Assembly: GCF_900116405.1 (NCBI RefSeq)
Contig: NZ_FPAQ01000021.1
Coordinates: 1-64,000 of the forward strand
Source: Halomonas saccharevitans
Lineage (GTDB): Bacteria; Pseudomonadota; Gammaproteobacteria; Pseudomonadales; Halomonadaceae
Length of the DNA: 64,000 nt
Direction: 5' to 3'
Shown: one piece after another, positions 35,224-44,091 of the stretch
Layout of the letters: each line of letters starts with the position of its first letter
Position numbering within the stretch: the stretch's first letter is position 1
Program-made: the position numbers and the translations under genes
Notes under the pieces: model-generated
The model's database searches: none
What the model was told of the DNA's origin: nothing
The model's input: the letters and a program-made list of their open reading frames with translations, nothing else

Positions 35224-36063
35224 TCACGCCTCGGCGGGTGCCGTCTCCCGGGCCCGGCGCACCGCCGCGGAAAGCGAGCGGGTCAGCTCGAGCACGCTGC
35301 GCGAGGCCTCGGCGGGGCTCTCGGCCCGGGCGACGCTGTCGGTCAGCGCCGAGCCCACCACCACCGCATCGGCGAAGCGGGCGATGCGCTCGGCCTGCTC
35401 CGGGGTGCGGATGCCGAAGCCGACGCCGATCGGCAGCGCGGTGCGCGCGCGGATGGCCTCGACTTCCTGCGCCACGCGCTCGGCGGACGGCGCGGCGGCG
35501 CCGGTCACGCCGGTGCTTGAGACGTAGTAGAGGAAGCCCGAGGTGTTCTCAAGCACCAGCGGCAGGCGCTGCGCGTCGGTGGTCGGCGTCGCCAGGCGAA
35601 TGAAGTCGAGGCCGTGGGCCCGGGTCGGCAGGCACAGCTCCGCATCGTGCTCAGGCGGCAGGTCGACCACGATCAGCCCGTCCACGCCGGCATCAAAGGC
35701 CTCGGTCAGGAAGGCCTCGACGCCCATGCAGTAGATGGGGTTGTAGTAGCCCATCAGCACCACCGGCGTCGCGTCATCGCGCTCGCGCAGCGCCCGCACC
35801 ATGGCAAGCGTCTTGCGCATGTCCTGCCCCCCCTTGAGGGCACGCAGCGTGGAGGCCTGGATGGACGGACCGTCCGCCATGGGGTCTGTGAACGGCATGC
35901 CCAGCTCGATCACGTCGGCGCCCGCCTCGGGCAGGGCCAGCAGGGTCTCGAGGCTGGTGGCGTAGTCGGGATCGCCGGCGCTGATGAAGGTGACGAGGCC
36001 GGCGCGATCGGCGGCCTTGAGTTCATTGAAGCGACGTGCAATACGGTCGTGGCGTTGGGTCAT
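35224..36063 (-). CDS. trpA: Tryptophan synthase alpha chain
   Basis: TrpA cleaves indole-3-glycerol phosphate and channels indole to TrpB. The 279-residue protein has the expected [20 protein letters not shown], catalytic glutamate in [17 protein letters not shown], catalytic aspartate in [13 protein letters not shown], and phosphate-binding [13 protein letters not shown]. The ATG at 36063 is preceded by GAGGAGAGAGG and lies 11 bases after trpB, so both are translated from one mRNA. Confidence 0.97.
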   Translation of the reverse strand: MTQRHDRIARRFNELKAADRAGLVTFISAGDPDYATSLETLLALPEAGADVIELGMPFTDPMADGPSIQASTLRALKGGQDMRKTLAMVRALRERDDATPVVLMGYYNPIYCMGVEAFLTEAFDAGVDGLIVVDLPPEHDAELCLPTRAHGLDFIRLATPTTDAQRLPLVLENTSGFLYYVSSTGVTGAAAPSAERVAQEVEAIRARTALPIGVGFGIRTPEQAERIARFADAVVVGSALTDSVARAESPAEASRSVLELTRSLSAAVRRARETAPAEA

Positions 36064-36074
36064 CGCCTCTCTCC

Positions 36075-37310
36075 TCATTCTGCCGGGGCGTCGTCGGCCA
36101 GCTCGTCGGCCAGGTGTTCGGTGACGGTGGCCATGTCCTTGTCGCCCCGTCCGCTCAGGTTCAGCACCATCAGATGGTCCGCCGGCAGCGTCGGCGCCAG
36201 CTTGATCGCATGGGCGATGGCGTGGGCGGTCTCCAGGGCCGGGATGATGCCCTCCAGACGGCACAGCGCCTTGAAGGCGTCCAGCGCCTCATCATCGGTC
36301 ACCGCGACGTACTCGGCGCGACCGGTCTCGTGCAACCAGGCGTGCTCGGGGCCGATGCCCGGGTAGTCGAGCCCCGCCGAGATGGAGTGCGCGTCGGTGA
36401 TCTGACCCGCGGCGGACTGCAGCAGGAAGGTCCGGTTGCCGTGCAGCACGCCGGGGCTGCCGCCCTGCAGGCTGGCGGCGTGCTTGCCGGTGTCCAGTCC
36501 CTCGCCGGCGGCCTCCACGCCGATCAGGCGCACGCCCTCGTCCTCGAGGAACGGATGGAACAGCCCCATGGCGTTGGAGCCGCCGCCGATGCAGGCCACC
36601 AGGGAGTCCGGCAGCCGGCCTTCCTTCTCGGGCATCTGCTCGCGCACCTCGCGGCCGATCACCGACTGGAAGTCGCGCACCATGGCCGGATAGGGATGGG
36701 GACCGGCCACGGTGCCGATGATGTAAAAGGTGTCCGCCACGTTGGTCACCCAGTCGCGCAGGGCATCGTTCATCGCGTCCTTCAGGGTGCCGGTGCCGCT
36801 GGTCACCGGGATCACCTTGGCGCCCAGCAGCTTCATGCGCTGCACGTTGACCAGTTGGCGGTCGATGTCGGTGCTGCCCATGTAGATGATGCATTCCAGG
36901 CCGAAGCGGGCAGCCACGGTGGCGGTGGCCACGCCGTGCATGCCGGCCCCGGTCTCGGCGATGATGCGCTTCTTGCCCATGCGCCGGGCGAGCAGCACCT
37001 GACCGATGCAGTTGTTGATCTTGTGCGCGCCGGTATGCATCAGGTCTTCACGCTTGAGGTAGATGCGGGCGCCACCCAGCTGCTCGGTCAGCCGCTCGGC
37101 GAAATAGAGCGGGCTCGCTCGCCCGATATAGTCGCGGTGCAGTGCCTCCAGCTCGGCGTGGAAATCGGGATCCTGCTTCGCCGACGCGTAGGCCGCCTGA
37201 AGCTCGAGGATCAGCGGCATCAGGGTTTCGGCGACGAAGCGGCCACCGAAGCGACCGAAGAAACCGTTGGCATCGGGGGCGAGTTCGGCGGTCGGGTGCG
37301 GCAGACCCAT
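36075..37310 (-). CDS. trpB: Tryptophan synthase beta chain
   Basis: TrpB condenses indole with serine using PLP. The 411-residue protein has the PLP lysine in [16 protein letters not shown], the catalytic [14 protein letters not shown] segment ([14 protein letters not shown]), and the phosphate-binding [11 protein letters not shown]. It starts with [20 protein letters not shown], typical of proteobacterial TrpB. It leads trpA and is divergent from a LysR-type regulator, the arrangement of the TrpI-controlled trpBA operon in Pseudomonas. Confidence 0.97.
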   Translation of the reverse strand: MGLPHPTAELAPDANGFFGRFGGRFVAETLMPLILELQAAYASAKQDPDFHAELEALHRDYIGRASPLYFAERLTEQLGGARIYLKREDLMHTGAHKINNCIGQVLLARRMGKKRIIAETGAGMHGVATATVAARFGLECIIYMGSTDIDRQLVNVQRMKLLGAKVIPVTSGTGTLKDAMNDALRDWVTNVADTFYIIGTVAGPHPYPAMVRDFQSVIGREVREQMPEKEGRLPDSLVACIGGGSNAMGLFHPFLEDEGVRLIGVEAAGEGLDTGKHAASLQGGSPGVLHGNRTFLLQSAAGQITDAHSISAGLDYPGIGPEHAWLHETGRAEYVAVTDDEALDAFKALCRLEGIIPALETAHAIAHAIKLAPTLPADHLMVLNLSGRGDKDMATVTEHLADELADDAPAE

Positions 37311-37377
37311 GGTGACGACTCCTGACTGGTGAGGTTGGCCATCACGATAAAGCGCGCCGCGGCCCTGTGATAAGCGA

Positions 37378-37416
37378 TCATTGCGCGCTAATCTGTGAGA
37401 AAAGCTGACATGTCAG
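37378..37416. promoter_or_regulatory. Operator candidates between trpB and the divergent LysR gene
   Basis: The 115-base divergent gap holds ATT-GCGCGCT-AAT at 37380-37392, which fits the T-N11-A pattern of LysR-type boxes. A perfect 12-bp palindrome CTGACATGTCAG at 37405-37416 overlaps the regulator's ribosome-binding region. Either could serve control of trpBA and autoregulation. Binding is inferred from position only. Confidence 0.4.
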
Positions 37417-37425
37417 GAGCCCGCC

Positions 37426-38313
37426 TTGAGTGATCGACTGCCCTCGCTGAACGCCCTGCGCGCCTTCGACGAGACGGCCCGCACGCTGAGCGTCACCCGC
37501 GCTGCCGAGGCCCTCCATGTGACCCACGGCGCAGTCAGCCGCCAGCTCAAGCAGCTCGAGGCGCAGCTCGGGGTGACGCTGTTCCGGCGCCAGGGCCGCG
37601 GGCTAGCGCTGACCCAGGAGGGCGAGCTGCTGCGTGCCTCGACCTCACAGGCCTTCGAGCGGCTCGGCCAGGCCTGCAGCCAGCTGCGCCGGCGCGCCTC
37701 ACAGGCGCCGCTGGTGCTCGGCTGCCCCGGCAGCTTCCTCGCCCGCTGGTTCATCCCCCGGCTGGACCGCCTGAAGGCGCAGTGCCCGGAACTGAACCTG
37801 CACCTCACCGCCGACGAGGAGGTGGCCGGCCGGCTCGGCACCGACGTGGACGCCGTGCTGCGCTTCGCCGAGCCGCCCTGGCCCGACGACGTGCAAGTGG
37901 TCGAGCTGGCGCCGGAGCGCATGGGGCCGGTGCTGGCGCCGCAACGTCTAGACCTGCCCGATCCCGCGGCCTGTGAGCTGACGACGCTGCCGATGCTGCA
38001 TACCCAGTCGCGCCCCCAGGCCTGGTCGCAGTGGTTTGCGGCCAAGGGTCTGGATCCCGCCACGATGCGCCATGACCAGTCGTTCGAGCACCTTCACTAC
38101 ATGCTCGAGGCGGCCCTGGTGGGCCTGGGTGTGGCCATCGCGCCATCCTACCTGGTGGAGGAGGACCTGCGCACCGGGCGGCTGATCGCGCCCTGGGGCT
38201 TCATCGAGACGCCGGCCCGGCTCGGCCTGTGGCTGCCGCCGGGCCCGCCACGGAGGGACATCGAGAGGCTCACCGGGTGGCTGACACAGGAACTGGACCG
38301 CTCCTGCGCCTGA
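37426..38313 (+). CDS. LysR-type regulator divergent from trpBA, TrpI-like
   Basis: The 295-residue protein has the N-terminal LysR winged helix (LPSLNALRAFDETARTLSVT, RAAEALHVTHGAVSRQLKQL) of the GcvA/TrpI/AmpR subgroup, then an effector-binding domain (PLVLGCPGSFLARWFIPRLD; MLEAALVGLGVAIAPSYLV). In Pseudomonas TrpI activates the divergent trpBA operon in response to indole-3-glycerol phosphate; the same layout here supports that role but does not prove it. The start is a TTG at 37426 with AGGAG six bases upstream. It ends close to a strong hairpin shared with the convergent suhB-like gene. Confidence 0.85.
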   Translation: MSDRLPSLNALRAFDETARTLSVTRAAEALHVTHGAVSRQLKQLEAQLGVTLFRRQGRGLALTQEGELLRASTSQAFERLGQACSQLRRRASQAPLVLGCPGSFLARWFIPRLDRLKAQCPELNLHLTADEEVAGRLGTDVDAVLRFAEPPWPDDVQVVELAPERMGPVLAPQRLDLPDPAACELTTLPMLHTQSRPQAWSQWFAAKGLDPATMRHDQSFEHLHYMLEAALVGLGVAIAPSYLVEEDLRTGRLIAPWGFIETPARLGLWLPPGPPRRDIERLTGWLTQELDRSCA

Positions 38314-38357
38314 CGCGCCGACAGCGAGTCGCCAGCAACGGGGACGGTTGCTCTTGT

Positions 38358-38396
38358 CACGATGGCGGCCCTTCTCACGATGGCGGCCCTTCTCAC
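38358..38396. repeat. 18-bp tandem duplication
   Basis: CACGATGGCGGCCCTTCT occurs twice in direct succession (38358-38375 and 38376-38393) and a third copy begins (CAC). It lies in the gap between convergent genes and has no evident function. Confidence 0.85.
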
Positions 38397-38402
38397 AACG
38401 CA

Positions 38403-38437
38403 AGACGCCCCCACGGCAGGGCCGTGGGGGCGTCTCG
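38403..38437. terminator. Terminator-like hairpin between the LysR gene and the suhB-like gene
   Basis: A stem of about 14 bp (GACGCCCCCACGGC and GCCGTGGGGGCGTC around a 3-base loop) lies between two convergent genes. No long T run follows, but position and stability suggest a bidirectional terminator. Confidence 0.65.
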
Positions 38438-38457
38438 TCATTCGCCAAGGTCGTCGC

Positions 38458-39252
38458 TCAGAAGTGCGGCTTGAGCTGCTGCACCAGGGCCTTGTAGAGG
38501 CGCGGGCCGGCGGCCATCAGGCGCCCCTCGACCTCGACGCTGGGCTGGCCGTCGGGCGTACCCATCAGCGCGCCACTCTCCTTGAGCAGCAGCGAGCCGA
38601 CGTGCAGGTCCTGCTCCTCGAGGCCCAGCACGAAGGCGGAATCCGCCCGACCGGCGGCCAGGTCGGCCATGTCGAGCAGGCCGCTGCCAGAGGCGCGCTG
38701 CTGCTCGACCTGCGGGCCGAGCTGCTGGACCAGGGTCAGGTAGGAGGGCAGATAGCGCGGACGCAGCCAGGTCTCGGGCAGGCTCATGGCGACGCGAGTG
38801 CCGGTCACGGCGGTGGGCTTGGTCACGCGCAGGCGCTTGCCGTTGAGCTGGGCACCGCGACCGCGGCTGGCCAGGTACTCGTCGTCGCTGAAGGGACAGA
38901 TCACCACCGCGTGCTCCGGGCGGCCCTTGACGAGACACACCACCGACATGGCGAAGCCGGGAGCGGCAACGCTGAGATCGGAGTAGCCGTGGAAGGGTTC
39001 GATCTTCCAGAGGGTGTCGGCGCCTTCGCCCTCGCCGGCGCGATGGGGAGTGAAGCGCCCCTGGACGCCGTGTTGCGGATAGCCGCGGGCGAGCTGACGA
39101 ACGATCAGCGTCTCGGCATTGCGGGCGGCGTCCTCGAGCAGGCGGTCGAGGCTGGGCTCTTGGTGGGAGTTCTCGATTCGCTCGCGGATGCGCAGGAATT
39201 GTTCGCCGGCACTGCGTGCGGCACGCAGGGCGAATTGGACCATCGGATGCAT
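38458..39252 (-). CDS. suhB: SuhB-like inositol monophosphatase family protein with lost catalytic residues
   Basis: The 264-residue protein aligns along its length with SuhB: MHPMVQFALRAARSAGEQFL at the start, YPQHGV, then ASRGRGAQLNGKRLRV and SGSGLLDMADLAAGRADSAF. In E. coli SuhB the metal-binding motifs are EES and DPLDGTTNF. Here the first is replaced by GRFTPH and the second by EPFHGYSDL, so phosphatase activity is very unlikely. E. coli SuhB also acts in ribosomal RNA transcription antitermination with NusA, independently of catalysis. That function could be what is retained. It is divergent from trmJ, the usual suhB neighbour. The start is the ATG at 39252; the open frame further upstream overlaps trmJ and is not coding. 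Confidence 0.88.
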   Translation of the reverse strand: MHPMVQFALRAARSAGEQFLRIRERIENSHQEPSLDRLLEDAARNAETLIVRQLARGYPQHGVQGRFTPHRAGEGEGADTLWKIEPFHGYSDLSVAAPGFAMSVVCLVKGRPEHAVVICPFSDDEYLASRGRGAQLNGKRLRVTKPTAVTGTRVAMSLPETWLRPRYLPSYLTLVQQLGPQVEQQRASGSGLLDMADLAAGRADSAFVLGLEEQDLHVGSLLLKESGALMGTPDGQPSVEVEGRLMAAGPRLYKALVQQLKPHF

Positions 39253-39397
39253 GATCGGGCCTTGGGGAGTCGGTGGTGTTAAAGAACGGAACGGCGCGAA
39301 TCCTAGCAGAAGCGCATCGGATGCGCCATTCGTGGCGACCGGCCGCCATGCTAGAATCGCCGTTCCCCGTTTTTCCCAGGATCCACAGGCCCCCACC

Positions 39398-40192
39398 ATG
39401 CTCGAGCGCATCCGCATCGTCCTGATCGGCACCAGCCACCCCGGCAACATCGGCGGCACCGCCCGCGCCATGCACAACATGGGGCTTGGCGACCTGGCCC
39501 TGGTGGCGCCGCGCTGCGAGCCGCTCACCGCCGACACCGTCTCGCGCGCCTCGGGCGCCGACCATATCGTCCACGCGGCGCGCACGGTCGAGAGCCTCGA
39601 GCAGGCGGTCTCCGATTGCACCCTGGTGGTCGGCGCCAGTGCCCGCTCGCGCACCCTGCCCTGGCCGATGACCACGCCCCGGGCCCTGGGCGAGCGGCTG
39701 CCCGCGGAGCTCGCCGACCCGGCGGCCCGCGTGGCGCTGGTCTTCGGCCGCGAGGACAGCGGCCTGACCAACGCCGAGCTGCAGCGCTGCCATGCCCATG
39801 TGCATATCCCCACCAACCCCGACTTCAGCTCGCTGAACCTGGCCGCCGCGGTGCAGGTACTGGCCTACGAGTGCCGCCAGGCCTGGCTCGGCCAGCAGGA
39901 GGCGAGCGAGCCGGCCGAAGCGGTGACTGCGCCGCTGGCCAGCCACGAGGAGCTCGAGCGCTACTTTGCGCACCTCGAGCGCACCCTGATCGGCATCGGC
40001 TTCCACGACCCGGCCATGCCGCGCCAGCTGATGGCCCGGCTGCGCCGCTTCACCCTGCGGGCCCGCCCCGAGCGCATGGAGCTCAACATCCTGCGCGGCA
40101 TCCTCACCGCCACCGAACAGCAGGCCGAACACTCCCCGAGCGACGCTTCAACGGGCGATGACGCCTCGGGCGACGTTTCACCGGGGCAGTGA
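39398..40192 (+). CDS. trmJ: tRNA (cytidine/uridine-2'-O-)-methyltransferase TrmJ
   Basis: TrmJ methylates the 2'-OH of residue 32 in the anticodon loop. The 264-residue protein has the SPOUT fold hallmarks IVLIGTSHPGNIGGTARAMH at the N-terminus, VFGREDSGLTNAELQRC, and IPTNPDFSSLNLAAAVQVLA, which forms the SAM-binding knot. A C-terminal helical extension follows. The ATG at 39398 is the family start; the open frame continues upstream but overlaps suhB. The suhB|trmJ-cysE-iscR order matches other gammaproteobacteria. Confidence 0.95.
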   Translation: MLERIRIVLIGTSHPGNIGGTARAMHNMGLGDLALVAPRCEPLTADTVSRASGADHIVHAARTVESLEQAVSDCTLVVGASARSRTLPWPMTTPRALGERLPAELADPAARVALVFGREDSGLTNAELQRCHAHVHIPTNPDFSSLNLAAAVQVLAYECRQAWLGQQEASEPAEAVTAPLASHEELERYFAHLERTLIGIGFHDPAMPRQLMARLRRFTLRARPERMELNILRGILTATEQQAEHSPSDASTGDDASGDVSPGQ

Positions 40193-40273
40193 CCTGCGCG
40201 CCTTGAAGCCGGCGCGGCGCGCCCCCACTATGAAGGCCAATCTTCGTTCGCCACGCCACCCAAGGACCGCCGC

Positions 40274-41158
40274 ATGCTTCAACGTCTGCGCGAGGACATC
40301 AACAGCGTATTCGCCCGCGACCCGGCGGCCCGTAACTTCCTGGAAGTGCTGACCAACTACCCGGGATTGCATGCCTTGCTGGCACACCGGCTGAGTCACT
40401 GGCTGTGGCGGAAGAACCTCAAGTGGCTGGCGCGCACCCTGTCTCAGCTGTTTCGAATGCTGACCGGCATCGAGATTCACCCCGGGGCGACGATCGGCCG
40501 GCGTTTCTTCATCGACCACGGCATGGGCGTGGTGATCGGCGAGACCGCCGAGGTCGGCGACGATGTCACCCTCTACCAGGGCGTGACCCTGGGCGGCACC
40601 AGCTGGAACAAGGGCAAGCGCCACCCCACCCTGGGCGACGGCGTGATCGTCGGCGCCGGGGCCAAGATCCTCGGCCCCTTCACCGTGGGCACGGGGGCCA
40701 AGATCGGCTCCAACGCAGTGGTCACCAAGGAGGTGCCGGCCGGCGCCACCGTGGTCGGCATCCCGGGCAAGGTGGTCCAGCGCAGCGAACCCGACGACCC
40801 CGAGGCAGTCGAAGTGGATCCCGAGCGCCGCGAGGCGATGCGGCGCAAGTTCGGCTTCGACGCCTACGGAGTCAGCCAGGACATGCCCGACCCGGTGGCC
40901 CGCTCGATCCAGGCGATGCTCGATCACATGCACGCCGTGGACGAGCGCATCGAGCGCATGTGCACCACCCTGCGCAAGGTCGATGCCAGCTACCGTGACG
41001 GTCGCCTGCCGGAGCTTCGCGACGAGGACTTCGCCGACATCCTCGACGACGTCGACGGCGGCTGCCCGCCGGTTCAGGGGCCGGACGACGCCCCCGCCGA
41101 CACCTCGACAAGCCCGCAGCAGGAACGACAGACGCCCCCTCGCCGGCGCAATGGTTGA
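40274..41158 (+). CDS. cysE: Serine O-acetyltransferase
   Basis: CysE makes O-acetylserine, the carbon skeleton for cysteine. The 294-residue protein has the N-terminal helical region ([20 protein letters not shown]), followed by left-handed parallel beta-helix repeats with [40 protein letters not shown] and [18 protein letters not shown]. Its stop overlaps the -35 region of the iscR promoter. Placed before a cysteine desulfurase operon, it links cysteine supply to Fe-S assembly. Confidence 0.95.
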   Translation: MLQRLREDINSVFARDPAARNFLEVLTNYPGLHALLAHRLSHWLWRKNLKWLARTLSQLFRMLTGIEIHPGATIGRRFFIDHGMGVVIGETAEVGDDVTLYQGVTLGGTSWNKGKRHPTLGDGVIVGAGAKILGPFTVGTGAKIGSNAVVTKEVPAGATVVGIPGKVVQRSEPDDPEAVEVDPERREAMRRKFGFDAYGVSQDMPDPVARSIQAMLDHMHAVDERIERMCTTLRKVDASYRDGRLPELRDEDFADILDDVDGGCPPVQGPDDAPADTSTSPQQERQTPPRRRNG

Positions 41159-41190
41159 CCATGATACTCGGCCTTTATCATAATGGCCGA
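41155..41190 (+). promoter_or_regulatory. iscR promoter with overlapping inverted repeat
   Basis: TTGACC (41155-41160) and CATAAT (41179-41184) are separated by 18 bases. An inverted repeat TCGGCC (41168-41173) / GGCCGA (41185-41190) brackets the -10 element and could be an operator. It does not obviously match the E. coli IscR type 1 site. Confidence 0.55.
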
Positions 41191-41240
41191 TCACGTACAT
41201 TGACTGCCGACCCGCGCGTCGGTGCCGAGGTGAGTTCCTC

Positions 41241-41723
41241 ATGCGCCTGACCACCAAGGGACGCTACGCCGTCACCGCCATGCTCGACCTGGCCATGAAC
41301 GCCGAGTCCGGCCCCATCAGCCTCGCCGACATCTCCAAGCGCCAGGAGATCTCGCTCTCCTATCTGGAGCAGCTGTTCGCGCGGCTGCGTCGCGCCGGGC
41401 TGGTCGGCAGCGTGCGCGGGCCGGGCGGCGGCTACCTGCTGGCCATGGCGCCGGACGAAATCACCGTGGCCCGCGTCATCCAGGCCGTCAACGAGTCGGT
41501 GGACTCCACCCGCTGCGGTGGCCTCTCGGACTGCCAGCAGGGCGACACCTGCCTGACCCACCATCTGTGGTGCGAGCTGTCCGAGCATATCCACGACTTT
41601 CTCGAAAAGGTCACTCTGGGACAGCTGGCCGGGCGCGAGGAGATCCTCGAGATCGCCAGCCGCCAGCTAGGCCGCCGTGACGACGGCCGCCGCAACGACG
41701 GCATCCTGGCCTCGACCCTCTGA
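41241..41723 (+). CDS. iscR: Fe-S cluster-responsive regulator IscR
   Basis: The 160-residue Rrf2-family protein begins [18 protein letters not shown], has the winged helix [19 protein letters not shown], and the three cluster-binding cysteines in [20 protein letters not shown]. With a bound [2Fe-2S] cluster it represses the isc genes; apo-IscR regulates other targets. It heads the iscR-iscS-iscA unit and lies behind the promoter with an inverted repeat. Confidence 0.96.
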   Translation: MRLTTKGRYAVTAMLDLAMNAESGPISLADISKRQEISLSYLEQLFARLRRAGLVGSVRGPGGGYLLAMAPDEITVARVIQAVNESVDSTRCGGLSDCQQGDTCLTHHLWCELSEHIHDFLEKVTLGQLAGREEILEIASRQLGRRDDGRRNDGILASTL

Positions 41724-41766
41724 GCCGCCGCCCCTGCCACCCAACCCCGGAATCGACTGCGAGCCC

Positions 41767-42924
41767 ATGAGCGCACACGTCTACCTCGATTATGCCGCCA
41801 CCACCCCGGTCGACCCGCGGGTCGCGGAGGTCATGAGCCGCTACCTTACCCTGGACGGCATCTTCGCCAACCCCGCCTCGCGCAGCCACATGCTGGGCTG
41901 GCAGGCGGAGCAGACGGTGGAGAGCGCGCGTCGCCAGGTCGCCGACCTGATCGGCGCCGATCCTCGCGAGATCGTCTGGACCAGCGGCGCTACCGAGGCC
42001 GACAACCTGGCGCTGACCGGCTTCATGCGCGCCAACCGCGCCCGTGGACGCCACCTGATCACCTCGACCATCGAGCACAAGGCGGTGATCGACACCGCCA
42101 AGGCGCTGGAGGACGAGGGCTTCGAGGTGACCTGGCTCGCCCCCGGCTGCGACGGTCGCATCACGCCGGCGCAGCTCGGCGAGGCCATGCGCGAGGACAC
42201 CGTGCTGGTCTCGCTGATGGCGGTGAACAACGAACTCGGCGTCATCCACGACCTGGCGACGCTCTCTGAGGTGGCCCACGCCGGCGGCGCGATATTCCAC
42301 GTCGATGCCGCCCAGGCGGTGGGGCGCATCCCGCTGGACGTGGCGCGTCAGGGCATCGACCTGATGTCGCTCTCCGGCCACAAGGCCTACGGCCCCAAGG
42401 GCATCGGCGCGCTTTTCGTGCGGCGCAGCCCCGATCTGCGCCTCGAGGCGCTGATCCACGGCGGCGGCCACGAGCGCGGCATGCGCTCGGGCACCCTGCC
42501 GACTCACCAGATCGCCGGCATGGGCGAGGCCTTCGCCCTCGCCGCCGCCGAGGGCGAAGCCGACCAGGCCCGCATCACCGCGCTGCGCGATCGCCTGCTG
42601 GACGGCCTCGGCGACCTCGACGGCATCCACCGCAACACCGCGGTCGAGGCCTCGGTGCCCAACATTCTCAACCTGGCCTTCGAAGGCGTCGACGGCGAAT
42701 CGCTGCTGATGACGCTGCGCGATATCGCGCTCTCGACGGGCTCGGCCTGCAACTCGGCCAGCGTCGAGCCATCCTACGTACTGAAGGGCATCGGCGTGCC
42801 GCGCCCGCTGGCGCTGGCCTCGCTGCGCTTCAGCTTCGGCCGTTTCACCACCGAAGCCGACATCGACCGCACTCTGGACGCCCTGCGACACGCCCTCACG
42901 GGGCTGCGTCGCCGGGCGATCTGA
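41767..42924 (+). CDS. iscS: Cysteine desulfurase, IscS-like with short C-terminus
   Basis: The 385-residue PLP enzyme has VYLDYAATTPVDPRV at the start, the PLP lysine in LSLSGHKAYGPKG, and the persulfide cysteine in STGSACNSASVEPSYVL. It ends at ALTGLRRRAI, right after the FGRFTTEADIDRTL helix. E. coli IscS continues for about 20 more residues, which contact the IscU scaffold. Consistently, no iscU follows here. The ATG at 41767 is the family start. A function as a general sulfur donor, or with the IscA-type protein or a Suf system elsewhere, is inferred. Confidence 0.92.
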   Translation: MSAHVYLDYAATTPVDPRVAEVMSRYLTLDGIFANPASRSHMLGWQAEQTVESARRQVADLIGADPREIVWTSGATEADNLALTGFMRANRARGRHLITSTIEHKAVIDTAKALEDEGFEVTWLAPGCDGRITPAQLGEAMREDTVLVSLMAVNNELGVIHDLATLSEVAHAGGAIFHVDAAQAVGRIPLDVARQGIDLMSLSGHKAYGPKGIGALFVRRSPDLRLEALIHGGGHERGMRSGTLPTHQIAGMGEAFALAAAEGEADQARITALRDRLLDGLGDLDGIHRNTAVEASVPNILNLAFEGVDGESLLMTLRDIALSTGSACNSASVEPSYVLKGIGVPRPLALASLRFSFGRFTTEADIDRTLDALRHALTGLRRRAI

Positions 42925-42949
42925 CCCTATCCCGACCAGGAGAGAGACC

Positions 42950-43276
42950 ATGGCGCATCTTTCGATCACCACGTCCGCCGCCGAGCAGATCCACCGGGTG
43001 CTCGACGAACGCGGCCACGGCCTGGGCCTGCGGGTCTCGGTCAAGCCCAGCGGCTGTTCCGGTTACAGCTACGTACTCGACTTCGCCGACGAGGCCGCCA
43101 ACGATGACGTGACCTTCGAGGAGCACGGCGTGACCGTGTTCGTCGCCCCCGAGGCGCTGGAGATGCTCGACGGCAGCGAGGTCGACTACGTCACCGAGGG
43201 GCTCAACCGCTTCTTCCGCTTCAACAACCCCAACGTCAAGGACGAGTGCGGCTGCGGCGAGAGCTTTAGCGTCTGA
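42950..43276 (+). CDS. iscA: A-type Fe-S carrier protein (IscA family)
   Basis: The 108-residue protein shows the A-type fold with three conserved cysteines: Cys in VKPSGCSGYSYVLDF and the pair in DECGCGESFSV. A-type carriers deliver clusters to target proteins. It follows iscS by 25 bases. iscU, hscB, hscA and fdx, which normally lie here, are missing; the next gene is ndk. It could also be called SufA or ErpA; the operon position supports iscA. Confidence 0.9.
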   Translation: MAHLSITTSAAEQIHRVLDERGHGLGLRVSVKPSGCSGYSYVLDFADEAANDDVTFEEHGVTVFVAPEALEMLDGSEVDYVTEGLNRFFRFNNPNVKDECGCGESFSV

Positions 43277-43372
43277 ACAACTTCGGCGCCTGAACAACTT
43301 CAGCGTACGAACAGTGTCATCGCCTGAGCAACTTCGGCACCGGAACGGCGCCGGCGCCTGAACGATTGTTCA
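43271..43372. repeat. Six degenerate 17-bp tandem repeats after iscA
   Basis: Starting at the iscA stop codon, units of exactly 17 bases follow one another: 43271-43287, 43288-43304, 43305-43321, 43322-43338, 43339-43355 and 43356-43372. The consensus is GCCTGAACAACTTCGGC; the third and fifth copies are diverged. The last unit contributes the -35 element of the ndk promoter. The rest of the gap up to 43604 holds that promoter and a long leader without a gene. Confidence 0.8.
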
Positions 43373-43395
43373 ACGTCGGCTCGGAGCGTTATAAT
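43366..43395 (+). promoter_or_regulatory. ndk promoter
   Basis: TTGTTC (43366-43371) and a perfect TATAAT (43390-43395) are 18 bases apart, a good sigma-70 promoter. It would give ndk a leader of about 200 bases. Confidence 0.75.
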
Positions 43396-43604
43396 CCTCG
43401 ACCCGTCGGCGAACCGCGCCGAACCGCCGGATCGCCGGCCGCTCTATCCGATTCGCCGCGCCGTCCCATGCTCCCGACAGCGGAGCCGCGGACGGCGCGG
43501 CGCTATCCATATTTGCAAGACGTCATCGTCACAAGACGACGACAATGCCAATCCTACGCTAGCCCCATCCGCGGCTAGCCCGAGTCCAACCGGAGACATG
43601 CCCC

Positions 43605-44030
43605 ATGGCTAACCAGCGCACCCTGTCCATCATCAAGCCCGACGCCGTTGCCAAGAACGTGATCGGCGAGATCGAGAGCCGTTTCGAGAAGGCCGGCCTG
43701 AAGATCGTGGCCGCCAAGATGATGCAGCTCTCCGAAGAGAAGGCCGGCGGTTTCTACGCCGAGCACAAGGAGCGTCCCTTCTTCGGCGACCTGGTCGGCT
43801 TCATGACCTCCGGCCCGGTGATCGTGCAGGTGCTCGAGGGCGAAGACGCCGTCGCCAAGAACCGTGACCTGATGGGTGCTACCAACCCGAAGGAAGCGGC
43901 CGCCGGCACCATCCGCGCCGACTTCGCCGAGACCATCGACGCCAACGCCGTGCACGGCTCCGATTCCCCGGAATCCGCCGAGCGCGAGATCGCCTACTTC
44001 TTCGAGGCCGACGAGATCTGCGCACGCTGA
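43605..44030 (+). CDS. ndk: Nucleoside diphosphate kinase
   Basis: Ndk balances nucleoside triphosphate pools by phosphate transfer through a phosphohistidine. The 141-residue protein is of standard length, with [17 protein letters not shown], the active-site His117 in [16 protein letters not shown], and [18 protein letters not shown]. It has its own promoter and is followed by a GC-rich hairpin (GCGGGGGT/ACCCCCGC at 44053-44074) before rlmN. The order iscA-ndk-rlmN-pilW is typical of the gammaproteobacterial isc-hisS region. Confidence 0.98.
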   Translation: MANQRTLSIIKPDAVAKNVIGEIESRFEKAGLKIVAAKMMQLSEEKAGGFYAEHKERPFFGDLVGFMTSGPVIVQVLEGEDAVAKNRDLMGATNPKEAAAGTIRADFAETIDANAVHGSDSPESAEREIAYFFEADEICAR

Positions 44031-44091
44031 TCCCGCCTCTCCCGCGGGGGTGCTCACACCCCCGCCCTGCCCCACCGAAGCGCTGACCATC

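Noticed and set aside
38358..38396. 18-bp tandem duplication as a functional element
   Set aside because: Only two full copies in a short gap between convergent genes; probably slippage.
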